Of a stretch of DNA of 64,000 nt, positions 34,613 to 45,420 are shown piece after piece. This DNA comes from Gnetum montanum. Its lineage: Eukaryota > Streptophyta > Gnetopsida > Gnetales > Gnetaceae. The position numbers and the translations under genes are program-made. The stretch lies in assembly GCA_015680685.1 (NCBI GenBank), contig MNCI01038224.1:24279-88278 (forward strand), in the 5' to 3' direction. Position 1 is the first letter of the stretch, and every line of letters begins with the position of its first letter. Below the pieces are notes generated by a model. The model did no database searches and was not told where the DNA came from. It saw nothing but the letters and a program-made list of their open reading frames with translations.

Positions 34613-37033
34613 GATCAACCGCCCCTTGCTGCTACCTAGCAAGAGGTAACTTTTGGTCCATTAGCTAGCCCTTCACGAAAACGTCCACGTTTGCCAGATT
34701 CTTCATCGGATTGTGATGGGAATTCAACAATAGGTCCCTCTCCTGACAACTGTACGGCAAACAATGGTTCCTTAGACTCTCCAGAAGCAATTTTGGAAGC
34801 CTTCAAAAAGTCCCTACGCGAAGCAGATGACCTGTGGTCACAATTGAGTTTAGCGCAAAGCCATTGTGCTGAACTCCAAGAGAAACTCCATGATCTCCAA
34901 TCCATCGATGGTCCTTCTATTCCTTCAATCCTTGAAGAGATGATCCTTTCGGCTGCCAAGGATTTTCAAAAACTCATTGCAGCCACAGATCGTGCAGAGC
35001 AAACAAAGGTTTGAATTGAAGAACTCAACCAAGAGAAACTTCTGATCCACAGTTTACGTCTCTCAGTCCCCAAACTCGAGGCTTCCATTACCGAAGGAGA
35101 TGCTCTCCTTCAACAACATTTCTCTTTGCTGCAGAGAGAACAGAACTTAAGGCTCCAAGAAGCCTATCTTAAAGTAGAAACTGTTTCTGTTGACATACAT
35201 TGTAAGAGAATGGAAACATTCCCTCATGATGCTATTCAGAAACTTGTTGAAAGCATTTCAACCATTCAACAACCGCCTGCCTTTCAGAATACACTCATCC
35301 AACGGTGCACTAAGAAATTGGAAGAAGCCTTTCTGAATGAACGAACACATTTCACATTTTGACATTCAGAAGGAGGCTAAACGGAAAGCGGTTGAAGTTT
35401 AGAAATCGGCTGCTTCTGCTGCAGAAATCGAGGCTGACAAAATGGATCCGTTCCAACTGTTAAGGAGATTTGCAAAGAAACAGTTCAGCAAGAGCATGAT
35501 GTTATGTTTGCAAAATTTGGGCAATGGCTCAAACATTGCGGAGCAATTCCTAGGAACGTTTCGCTTTAGAAAAATACAGAATTTCAACAGCAAACCCGTT
35601 CCAGAAATTCCAAGAAAAAGAAGAAAAATCTCTAGTAGCAAAAATAACAGTAGCATTAAAATCAACAACAACATCAATAACAACATCAACATCATTGACA
35701 AAAATGGCAACAACAACAACGACAATGGCGACAACAGCAACAGCAACAACGACGACAGCCTCAGCAGCAAAAAAATCAACCAATTCCCAGATAAAATCAA
35801 CAAAATATTCCTAATCATGGCAAATCCCCTGTTCTTCCCATCCCTAATCCCTCAAACCCTTCCACTTTGAATGCAGTCCCTGGTTTTGTAGGTTCTGCAT
35901 CTTCTGGTTTTTCTGATCGCCGCGTTGGCGGCCCTGGTGTTCTAGGAATCCTCGGTGACAGATCTTGTTTTCACGGTTTTGATTATGATTTAGGTTTTTC
36001 TGACAGCTTCGGTCCAAGGTTTTTACGAAGTTCCAGAGGTTGCGGTCCTCGTTCGGTTTTTGGCGCTGACCGTGATGGCGCTCACGACAATGGCTTCTCC
36101 TTGGGTGGCATCTCCTCAGGCCACAATCGCGGCCACGGTTCTAGCAAATCTGCTAGCCGTGATACCAGATCTATTGGCCGTGGCACCAGTTCTATAGGCT
36201 ACGGATCTAGATATATCTTTGGCCTTGCAGACCCCTCGCGTTCTAGATCTGCGCGTTTTCCAGGCCCTACAGATTCCTCACTTTTCAGATCTGCGTGTTT
36301 TTCAGGCCCTGTGGATTTCTCGTGTTTCAGATCTACACATTTTCCAGGCACTCCGCATTTTGGTTTTGCCCGATCCTCCTGTCAACGCCCGCGCCTTGCA
36401 CAAAACACACTCCCTTCTTGGTCGCCGCCACCTCCAGTCTTGCGCTCTGCTTCTACTACCACTAGCACCGCCGCCGCTCGCACAGACTCGTGCTCTGTTC
36501 ATCCCACTGCTATTTTTGCAGAAACCCCTGTTTCGTGCATAGAAACCCTTGTTTCGTTTGCTGTGCACCAAACCTCTAAGCGCCACACAGCACCCACGAC
36601 GCCTGCCTCAAACCTCGTTGTTCCCTCAAACCTCGCCGCTCTAGCACAAACGTTTGTTCTGGGCTCTTCCTCTTTTGTTGTGCCCACATCTGCTATGCCC
36701 TCTTCCTCTGTTGTTGCTCCCATGTCTGCTTCACCCTACTCCATTGCTGTGCCCTTCCCGTTTGCGGGCCGCGCTTCCACCGCCACTACCGCCTCTGCTG
36801 ACTCCAGCATCGGTGGACAAGAATGTTCCTCTAGCAACAACGGCAATGCCCTCTCCTCCATCAATGGTGGTTCTGCCTTCTCTTCCTTAAACCGTGGTCT
36901 TGATGCTGTAATCAACGATAATTGTGGGTCCGATGGTTGTACTTCACAACCTAGTCTAGGTTTTGTTACTAGGGATTCTCATCCTATGGAGACCAATGCT
37001 CTTGTTTTTTCTTTCGGGTCTTTAAACCCATAA
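34613..37033 (+). pseudogene. Penelope-like ORF1, right copy
   Basis: Blocks are 34691-35014 (107 residues, with coil LREADDLWSQLSLAQSHCAEL), 35030-35360 (coil continuing, KLEEAFLNERTHF), a CAG/CAA-rich tract at about 35635-35775 that is poly-Gln in one frame, and a clean 388-residue frame at 35867-37033. The last frame is Ser/Gly/Arg-rich early, carries FPGP...FRS repeats in the middle and is Ser/Ala/Thr-rich late, ending VFSFGSLNP. A single TAA separates it from the RT ORF in the same frame. Composition is strongly biased (Ser above all), with no zinc finger visible. It matches the left copy closely, so both descend from one sequence. Confidence 0.72.
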
Positions 37034-37045
37034 GGCCCAGCCCAA

Positions 37046-39309
37046 ATGATAAGGGCTGGCCCCCCCCTTCCATTCCCACCACCCCCCTACCACTCCCCTT
37101 GTGCTTCTAACCATAAACTCCACCACTCTGCTAGTCCTTCTAACCATGAACTCCACACCCGTTGCATTTGGGACATTTGCTTTAATGTTTGCCCAAAGCA
37201 ACCCCCCTCCAACTCATCCCTTTGTACAATCTGTGCAACCACTCGAACCCTCCTCCCCTCGAGTTTTTCTCCCGCTGCCCATAAACCCACCCCGCGCTCT
37301 TGCTTAACCTTCTGGTTACCTACGCTGGATCAAAAAGCTTACGCTCAGTTACTATTCACGTGAAAAATGGTACGGGAAATCGAAAATCGTATAATGAATT
37401 TTGCGGTGCATAATTTCTCATCTCATAACCTCTCCACAAATGAAACTAAGGTTTTGGGTTTCGATTTAAAATTTATCCCCCGCCCACCTCCCATGGATAA
37501 ATCGGCCATCCTTAAAGAATTTTCCACATTCGCCCCTCACCTGCGCTTGCGTGACCTCTTTAAAGATCGTTCAGATAATAACATTCCATCTTCCGAATTC
37601 TTGGCTGCCCTTCAATTGGCCAAAATAAAAATTCGGCCCACCAAAAAATGGAGTCCCCCTCCTAGCAATAGTAATATGGTACTAGAGCAAAGCATTCGTC
37701 GTTGCCTAGATACCCTCCAAAATGCCCTCACACCCATTAATTTCTGCACTCGTCCCCCCCTCCCGAGACATCTCCTTGGTGCTCTTCGATGTCTCCAAAA
37801 AGATAAAAATATCATTATTCGGCCTGTAGATAAAAATTTGGGTGTTTGTGTCTTGGATGCCAGTTGGTACTTGAAGGAAGCAACTCGACAACTCGCCGAT
37901 TCGGATGTCTACTAGCGTGTAGATTCAGTTCCTTGGGAAATTCTTCATCTCAAATTTTCTGCCTCCATCGATCATTTTTCAGAAATTCTTTCTCATTTTA
38001 GAGATGCTCTGTTACAAAACAAGGCTTGCAAACCTTGTACTTTCTACATCATCCCTAAAATCCACAAACCAGTCATGGTTGGATACCCTATCTGTTCATA
38101 CAAGGGCTACATGTTGGAACCTGCTTCCTGCCTCCTCCATTGTTTGCTGTTCCCAATTCTTTGTCATCAACCAAACCATCTCAAAGATTCCTCAGCCTTG
38201 ATCCGAGACCTTCATGCTAGACCCCTACCTCATAATGTATTTCTTTTCACATTCGATGTAGAATCATTGTATCCCAGCATTCCCACGAATCAGGGACTTT
38301 TGGCTCTCCAGAGTATGGTTGATGATTATTTCACTGCAAATCCTACACCTTTGTAGTCTCTCTATAGCAACACCATCATGGAACTTTCGACATTGGTGCT
38401 TCAAGAACACTACCTCAAATTCAACGAGGTTGTCTTCAAACAAATTAGGGGCACTGCCATGGGTAGCAACTTCGTTGTTGTCTATGCATGTCTTTTCTTG
38501 TGCCACATTGAAAAACAAGTTCTCATCCCTCCTATGTCCGATAACCTTCTCTATTTCAAAAGGTTTATCGATGATGCATTTGGCATCTGGGCAGGCTTGG
38601 AAGATTCCCTTCGTACATTGCTTGAAATGTACGGCAATGTTTATCCCACTATAAATATTACCCCCACCATTTCTAACTCTGCAATTAACATTCTGGATGT
38701 CACTTTTTTCAAAGGTTCTCATTTTTCCAACATTGGTATCCTTTCTACCAAATGTTACCAGAAACCTTTGAATACTTATTAGTACATCCCTTTCTCCTCT
38801 TGGCATCCTTTCCATCAGAAAAAAGCTTTCATCATTGTAGAGCTCAAAAGGTACCTCCTTAGGGAATCTTCTCTCGNACTTTCATCATTGTAGAGCTCAA
38901 AAGGTACCTCCTTAGGGAATCTTCTCTCGGTGACTTCCAACAGATTCGACGGTGGCTATTTCTTCGACTTCGGGCACGTGGATATCCTTCCCGGCTTCTC
39001 TTCAAATGCTTCAGTCTTGTTCCTGCTGCTTCACAGAGATCCCTTCTAGATAGACTTCATCAAAGTCATGGCATTCGTAGGAAATGGACCCCTCTCGTTT
39101 TCAAAATGGATTTTAGTCCTTCAACTAAATCCTTAAACGTGAGGGCACTCCTAAACCCTATACTTTGTCGGCTTCGCCAAAAAGATCCGACACTTCAGAA
39201 CACCATTCCAGACGTGATCTCATGTTGGAGAAATCCAAAAAATTTACAAGCTCTGCTGGTTAGAAACAAGTTTAGGTGCTCTTCTCCCACCCACACTTGG
39301 CCTGTATGA
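37046..39309 (+). pseudogene. Penelope-like reverse transcriptase, right copy (stops)
   Basis: One frame runs from ATG 37046 (13 bases after the ORF1 stop) to TGA 39309, about 750 residues. It is interrupted at TGA 37361, TAG 37913, TAG 38354 and TAG 38780; where the left copy is intact these are CGA or CAG, so they are C-to-T changes. RT motifs are FTFDVESLYPSIP, IRGTAMGSNFV and YFKRFIDDAFGIW. After RT come YIPFSSWHPFHQKKAF, RLRARGYPSRLLF, CWRNPKNLQALLVRNKFRC and a stop, which is the PLE post-RT linker without an endonuclease. The stretch 38826-38930 is duplicated around an N (separate entry). Confidence 0.88.
38826..38930. other. single-N gap with duplicated flanks
   Basis: About 52 bases starting actttcatcattgtagagct occur on both sides of the N at 38877. 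This is typical of overlapping contig ends left unmerged. Removing one copy restores the RT reading, so it is probably not biological. Confidence 0.8.
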
Positions 39310-39431
39310 GTGGGGCTGATTTAATTTTTTTAAAAATCTATAATTTTTTCAAAAATCTATACGTTTTTGATTTTATCTGGTTAAAGTTGGGTTTATATTT
39401 AAGAGCACACTTTGGCTCTAAGATGATGTAC

Positions 39432-39491
39432 TCATTTTTGCAAGAAACATGCTGATGAGGGGTGAAACTCCCCGAAAACATTTTATGTTGA
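39432..39491 (+). ncRNA. hammerhead-ribozyme-like motif in the Penelope-like 3' region
   Basis: Core CTGATGA at 39452-39458, then helix II GGGG (39459-39462) with loop TGAAACT and CCCC (39470-39473), then GAAA at 39474. These are the invariant hammerhead boxes at the right spacing. A hairpin ACAT-TTT-ATGT follows (39478-39488). In the alternative fold, catttttgcaagaaacatg upstream makes helix I and GATGT (39423-39427) pairs with ACATT (39478-39482) as helix III. PLEs are known to carry hammerheads in their terminal regions. An extra A after GAAA and imperfect helix I suggest weak or lost activity. Confidence 0.6.
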
Positions 39492-39616
39492 AAGCTTAAG
39501 TTTGTACATGTGTTTTCAGAGCCTTCATTTTCCTTAACTTCTCTCTTCTGTTCAATTCCTATTTTTCTTAATCTGTCCTTTCCCTAGCCGCACAAGATCT
39601 TATAAAATTTTTTCAG

Positions 39617-39871
39617 CTACCTAAAATTTTTAACCTTCCTGTTAGTAGAATCATCATCTTGCAAGGCAGCATTCGCATTCATGTTTCTTGTTGTGGTCCT
39701 GGAGCTCGTCGGCTCCAAAAGCTGATCTAAAGCAATAGTTGAGAAGCTTGACATTGCTGCAGAAACGTATTTCATGAAGGGTTTAAAAGCTTTTTTTACT
39801 GCATTTGCGTCGACAATGTGACCTTTGAGGCCACGAAACCCTCCAAGATCCAAATTGAGCGGTAATGTCAT
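39617..39871 (-). CDS. unknown 84-residue open frame
   Basis: ATG at 39871 follows a T-rich leader. The product starts MTLPLNLDLGGFRGLKGHIV, continues VDANAVKKAFKPFMKYVSA, then turns polar and ends KVKNF near the AT-rich motif. Composition is protein-like but I recognise no family. It may be an exon of a gene running leftward that the Penelope-like pair has interrupted. It could pair with the open frame at 40409-40071 on the same strand. Confidence 0.3.
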   Translation of the reverse strand: MTLPLNLDLGGFRGLKGHIVDANAVKKAFKPFMKYVSAAMSSFSTIALDQLLEPTSSRTTTRNMNANAALQDDDSTNRKVKNFR

Positions 39872-40070
39872 AAAATGAAAAACACAGATTAGTCAAGGTT
39901 TTCGGGAGAATCAGAATCACAATCATAAGGCCATGGCAGTTCTTGAAAATTCTAGTATGTGTGACTCATCCCCCGCAGATGTTTGAGGTGGTTTCCCTAG
40001 AACAGTGGTAGACGTGTGGCCGTCTTCATGGAGGGTAGTCAAATACAAAGGCTACTACTATTTTAACTCT

Positions 40071-40409
40071 CTACGGGCTCTGCAATGCATGGCCTCTTGG
40101 ATGCATCGATGTGACTACAAAGAGCATAGTGTTATCTTTGGAGTATGGCGTGAGTGGTGGGGGGTGTTGGGCAAACTTCCTACATTGATGCATGTGTGGA
40201 GTCTCAAACGCCTCGCCACTACACTCACATTTGTTATCATCATCCTTGACTTCAATCGTGCCACTATTCATGCCCTTTACGAGTACCTCTTTCTGCATTT
40301 CCAAATCTTCATCAAATCGCGAGTCCTCAAGGACAAGTGGATTTTTTATTATGTATTCGGCTCCCTCTTTAGCAAGCACTGGTTCCCCAGCAGCTTTAAC
40401 TTTAAACAA
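40071..40409 (-). CDS. unknown acidic open frame, possible exon
   Basis: The first 75 residues (from KVKAAGEPVLAKEGAEYIIK through FDEDLEMQKEVLVKGM to EAFETPHMHQ) look like a real hydrophilic protein, and the rest reads like noncoding DNA. The opposite strand has a longer 213-residue frame (40005-40646), but its Trp/Phe/Tyr-heavy composition looks like a shadow. The family is not recognised. A splice site near the end of the good stretch would fit an exon. Confidence 0.3.
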   Translation of the reverse strand: MFKVKAAGEPVLAKEGAEYIIKNPLVLEDSRFDEDLEMQKEVLVKGMNSGTIEVKDDDNKCECSGEAFETPHMHQCRKFAQHPPPLTPYSKDNTMLFVVTSMHPRGHALQSP

Positions 40410-40869
40410 CTAAAACCTCTGGATGCAACATTTGAAAATATGAAACTATACAAATTATGTAGACTAAAAAATCTTAGGGATATGCACTTTAATGGTGGCG
40501 ACCAGTATTCATATGGCGAGTACAGTTGCTTTTCTGAATATGTCATCTTTATCGATGGAGAAAACACATTTGTATTACCCAGGGAAACAATGAAACCTTT
40601 TATGTATGTGAATGCAAACCTAATAATGGCCATCTTTCTAGAATGAAGGTGTTTCTTGATCAGGTAGAGTTGTAGAGTGGGGGAACATTAACAGAGGCCA
40701 TTAAATAAGCCCTTGCCTTGCATGTTCTCATATACATCCTTGCATATTTTCTAGTGGGCTTGAAATAGATTAGTTGTTTATGCATTTGTTTTACAAATTG
40801 CCTTTTGCCAGTATCTACTTTTGTTGTTCCATGAAATGGCCAAAATGTGCTAACAGCGGGGTCATCCTT

Positions 40870-41858
40870 GCTTCACTAGGCTCTTGCAGTCTGCGCAGCA
40901 CTATGGTAGTTCATTCAGAAGAGAACGTTCTGAGTCTAGGCAAAAACATAGCAATCTAATACATGTCCCACCAAATGAGTTGTATACAACGCAAATCACA
41001 TGGCCCTTTCAAAAGTGGGGATTGGACCTTATCAACCCGATAACACCCTCATCTTCTACAGGGCATAGTTTCATCATAACTGCAACCGAATATTTCACGA
41101 AGTGGGTAGAAGCTGCCCCCCTTCAAAAAACTACATCTAAACATGTATGCAATTTCATTCTCGAAAACATTGTAACCCGCTTTGGCATTCCCATGACAAT
41201 CATCACTGACAATGGGCGACAATTTAACAGTGCTGAGACCAAAACCTTTTGTGAAAGTCTAGGGATCAAACACTCATTTTCATCCCCTTACTATCCTCAG
41301 AGCAGTGGGCAAGCAGAGGCGATGAACAAAATGATTATTACAATACTCAAAAATATGCTCACCCAAAGCAAGCGAAGATGGCATGAACAACTGATATATG
41401 CATTGTGGGCATACCGTACTACACATCGAACCTCAATAGGTAAAACACCATATAGTCTTGTTTACAGTTCAGAAGCTATTTTACCTTTGGAATTACAAGT
41501 ACCATCTTTAAGGATAACACTTTCCGGACTCCTCGACGATGGGCAGAACAATGATCTGTGCATCATTGACCTGGACTCGATGGAGGAAGAACGCACACGC
41601 GCACTCAATCAGATCGAATGGTATCAAAAACAACAATGGCAATGAAATTGGCACGACACCCATAAGTGCGCCATCAAAGAAGGTGACTTTGTACTTAGGA
41701 CAGTCTGAGAACACTTAGACAAATTCTCAGCCAACTGGGAAGGGCCTTACTTGGTCATTAAAGCATTTGACAATGAAGAATTTAAGTTAGCTGACATGGA
41801 AGGGAATGAGCTTGCCAATCCAACCAATCACTTGTTCCTAAAGCCATTCTACATTTGA
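40870..41858 (+). pseudogene. Ty3/gypsy integrase (element A)
   Basis: Integrase inserts the element's cDNA. The reading from about 40884 keeps the end of the zinc-binding region, WGLDLINPI (first Asp), IITDNGRQF (second Asp) and SSGQAEAMNK. The catalytic Glu is separated from the second Asp by 35 residues, the D,D35E signature. The C-terminal part reads EGDFVLRTV, then DKFSANWEGPYLVIKAF and LKPFYI. TGA codons at 41643 and 41704 break it. RT and RNase H are missing upstream, where the sequence changes to unassigned DNA. Confidence 0.9.
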
Positions 41859-41869
41859 GTACAAACTCA

Positions 41870-42230
41870 GGTACGTGCGAGTCCTGGAGTCACGACTATA
41901 AACTGATACCACAGAATAGTCCTAGATCATGACTTAAAACTGGTACCACAGGTCATCCTGGAATCATGACGATAAACTGATACCACACAGTGTCCGCAAT
42001 GACGATAAACTAGCACCCATCCGGCACGACAATAAACTACCACGATCACACTCGCCAGAGTCTGTTAAGACTATAAACTAGTTTGCCTCTTCATAGTCCG
42101 CTAAGACTAAAAACTGGCAATGTAACATCCACCACGACACTAAACTGGCAATGTCCAACAGGTCATGACATAAAACTAACCCATGATAGTCCGCCAAGAC
42201 TATAAATCGGCAAGTTCATCTCTGGTTCCT
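41870..42230 (+). repeat. tandem motif after the integrase (ACTATAAACTGG family)
   Basis: About ten degenerate copies spaced 30-45 bp apart, each with a core such as cgactataaactg or gacgataaactgg and a partner such as atagtccgc. The same motif, in the opposite sense, follows the minus-strand integrase at 45010-45420, so it belongs to the 3' noncoding region of this gypsy family. Confidence 0.75.
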
Positions 42231-43319
42231 CGATCTGCTGCCACATTCAAACTTCATTAGAATCATTGTATCGCTTGCCATCAGACAATCCCACCAACGT
42301 CGCTGCCACTCATATACAGTGCCTGAAATCACCTCCAATGTCTTTGTAATTGTGTAAGTCTAAGCTCGCTCATTCACTCATGGTTTTCTTGTTTCCTTGG
42401 AGTTATGTTTGCAGATGACACCGAGAGGTTTTCGCACAAGAATGCATTTCATCATAAGCAGCAAGATGGGACAATGTTCACAGCACACATGGCAAGACTA
42501 AATCAAACCATTCGCTAGTACATCCCCATCTCCCAACACACTTTCTATCTATTCACCAACACAGTTTACTCAGTCACCCCTTTGATACACCTAGTACATC
42601 CAAAACTTTGAGCACGCTATTGCATACTGTAACATTTTGAAGAAGTTGCAACACACGACATAACACTTGCGCATGAGTATAGAATCAAAGCAAAGTTTCT
42701 TCCCAAAAATAAAAAACGCAAGACCCTTGGCACTTCCCATACAAGCCCCAGGCAGGAAGGCAGCTATCTTGGAACTAAGTACTCATGTCAAAAATAATCA
42801 AGAAACATCCAGTTGCATACCTTTGGCTCTCCGCCAACAGGTTCCCCCTATTCCTCCAAAGAATGTAACACATCCTCCCGTGGCTTTGGTCTTGCTAGCA
42901 AGTTCTCTTGAACGCTACCCAAGAGTCTTGTTCCGCCAAAGGACACATCACATGTCTGGATTCCAAGTCTACTAAATAATGGCTATTGGCAAGGACCAGC
43001 ATGACACACACCAGAGCATCCCCTTTCCACCAAGCACAATTCCTTGGGCAGTTACTAGTCCCCACAATCCCTATTCTCCTACGAGCTACAAAATTCCATT
43101 ATCCCAATCCCATGTACTACTGAACACGGTGCGATGATGTCTAGTCAAGTGGCAACGGACAAAGTCTCAGCGTACTGTAGCAACTGACATGGTTTGCTTT
43201 TAGCTAAGTTTGCTATTTTTTGGTGAAGGATCCATTGATGAAGAACTTGGATTTGAGCGAAGCAACTATTTTCAAAGGTCAGAGGCACTAACTGAGTCCA
43301 TTTGAAATTACTAAGTAGG
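42231..43319. other. no gene recognised; probable gypsy 3' region or LTR
   Basis: No domain is visible. It lies between the motif array of element A and the LTR end at 43688, and is probably LTR body of one or both gypsy elements. The left LTR boundary could not be fixed. Confidence 0.4.
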
Positions 43320-43688
43320 TCAAGCCTTCCTGTCTTTCTCTCACTACGCTATGCTACGCTGTGTAGTGTAGCATCTTTTCTTGCAACAACTTACGATTGA
43401 CTGTTTGAACAACTGTCTCCTGAAGCCTACTACACTATATAGCGTAGCATAGCATAGCAAACTCCTTAACTAGAAAGCTTGCCAAACTGTTTTGCACATT
43501 TTGAGCACTACCGACGACTCTCTATATCACTTATATGTAGGCTATCAGCTAGACAAATTACCCAGCTAGAAAATTTTCCAAATTGTACAGCCTAAACTCG
43601 AAACATCCATTTCTTGCCGAAGTGACATGACACTGCCTGAATTGCGATGACTTGGTGAAGAAAGGATACCCTAAAAATTTAGGGTGTT
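43320..43688 (-). repeat. LTR end (U3 start) of a minus-strand gypsy element
   Basis: Read on minus from 43688 it begins TGAAACACCCTAAATTTTTA and matches the start of the LTR at 60911 over about 85 bases (shared TTCACCA.G and GCAGTGT blocks). It also contains two GCTAC/GCTAT hairpins (about 43343-43373 and 43426-43460), as the other LTR does. It is probably the 3' LTR of the minus-strand element whose integrase end is at 45420. Confidence 0.65.
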
Positions 43689-45005
43689 TCATTGGCCTCT
43701 CTTTGTTGACATTTGGAGGATGGGTCCAAGAGACGTTGACAAAGAATATGAAACACCACGAAAGAAGAAATGCTAACATTGTTGTTCAGTGATCACCAAG
43801 ACGTCACTTAGTTGCACTTGAGAGTGTTGCATTGGTTTTTGCGAGGGAAAAGGCTAAGTAGGAAGGAAGGAGGTTCAAGAAAAGGATAAAGATGAAACTT
43901 AGAAGAATCCCTTGTCAGAGTGCTCATGAGGGAGTTTTTCGCGTGGTCATCTTTTTTTTTGGTTGACCTTCGACCTCTCGTCGAAATGCTTGGAGAGGGT
44001 GATTGCGAAATAGCTTTCACTCTTTTACGCTTTTGCCTTTTGCTATTTTGCTGTTACATTTGCAAACAACCTTGTTGCAGGACAAGTGTTTCTTTCCCAG
44101 GATGAGTTGTGTTGTATCTGTATGGGGCTTGAACCTACCTACAGATGCTTCCCATATGGTGAGATGTGTTACGCACATCATGGACTTTGCGGTCGAGCAA
44201 ACAGGAGGGCATAACAGGCATTAGGAAAAAAGCTTGTAAAATAGGGGAGTGTATAGGAATTGAAGATTCAAGAAATAAGGTAAAGGGAAGGAGTTTAGAA
44301 AGTAGAATAGGATGTGCACTTTAGAGTAGCCAAGCTAGTCAAGACAACCACTTCGCAACACTGTAGCATTTGCTGTTGTGGCGTGATGCACCTTTGGCCG
44401 ATGCCTCTTTGAAATGCACCCTACAAACACGATAGAGAGAAAAATAGAAGAAATAGCCATGATGCAAAATGAGGGCAAAGGTCTTGCTTGCTGCAGACAT
44501 TGTTGAAGCTCTTGGACATCTTTGCTGGTGCATGGTGTCCAAAGTAGGAAGGCCAGCAGGGGCCTTGGTAGCATCAGCATGGAGGGGCTGGCATCGAAGG
44601 AGCGGAGAGTTGCTATGAGTGTGGATGCTCTGGAATCCCTACCTAAGGCATGCATTCTTAGTTCAGCTATGGGATCAGCTACCACATAGCTAAACATCGT
44701 TTAAGCTCAGATGCTGGAAGGGAGCTGGAGGGTAACAATATTGTGGCTAGGCCAAAATACTGTCAGAACTCCAGCCACAGGCACTGACCAAGGAACTACT
44801 GTAAGGGTGATGGGCCATGGCGATGATAGGTTCGAGGGGTCAGTGAGATGTCATACGACATCTCTGGGGGATCAGCAAGATGCTAGGAGTAGTGACGTTG
44901 CATATGTTCCAGATCATGTTCTCATCGTGTCGTGAATTGCATTCTGGAACTACAACGTCCCACCCCACATTAGCACTATGCATGCTCACTTGATGTGTAC
45001 TTGGT
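43689..45005. other. no gene recognised; gypsy 3' noncoding region
   Basis: Short frames without known domains on both strands. By position this is the 3' noncoding part of the minus-strand gypsy element, between its motif array and LTR. Confidence 0.4.
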
Positions 45006-45009
45006 GTAG

Positions 45010-45420
45010 ATGCATGCTAGGGATGTGCCACAAACCTAGTTTAAGGTCTTGGTAGACCATGTGCTAGTTTAAGATCCTAGCAGACTGTTGTGCTGGTTTA
45101 AGGTCCCAGCAGACCGTAGGCGCCAGTTTAACATTGTAGCGAATGTGCTATGCTAGTTTATAGTCATAGCAGACTAGTCGTGCTAGTTTAACATCTTAGT
45201 TGATGATCTGTGCTAGTTTTACATCATAGTGGATGTGTTGTGCTAGTTTATAGTCATAGAAGACTAGTTGTGCTAGTTTATAGTCGTAGCAGACTATCTG
45301 TGCCAGTTTTACTTTGTAGCGGATGTTGGTGAAGTTGTGCCAGTTTAATATCATAGAGGAAATTTGCTCACCTTTGCCAATTTTATGTCATAGTGGATGT
45401 TTTATTGTTTGCTCCATGTG
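45010..45420 (-). repeat. tandem motif array of the minus-strand gypsy
   Basis: On plus it reads as repeats of tgctagtttaaggtc or tgccagtttatagtc followed by atagcagac, every 35-45 bp, about ten copies. It is the reverse complement of the array at 41870-42230 and begins right after the integrase C-terminus, as there. Confidence 0.8.

Larger units (their letters stand above)
34613..39600 (+). mobile_element. Penelope-like element, right arm of the head-to-head pair
   Basis: The fuller copy, about 5 kb: ORF1 (34613-37033), RT ORF (37046-39309) and a 3' region of about 290 bp with a hammerhead-like motif. No GIY-YIG endonuclease is seen before, inside or after the RT. The reading stops at KFRCSS, where the zinc-binding linker to such a domain begins in endonuclease-bearing PLEs. 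The element therefore looks endonuclease-less or lost its domain. The 3' boundary is approximate, near the AT-rich motif at 39602. Confidence 0.88.

Noticed and set aside
40005-40646. 213-residue plus-strand open frame as a gene
   Set aside because: Rich in Trp, Phe, Tyr and His without any motif; the opposite strand has the more protein-like reading over half of it.
43748-43800. A second, plus-oriented LTR start (tgaaacaccacg)
   Set aside because: Resembles the LTR start for only about ten bases; the following sequence does not match the LTR at 60911.
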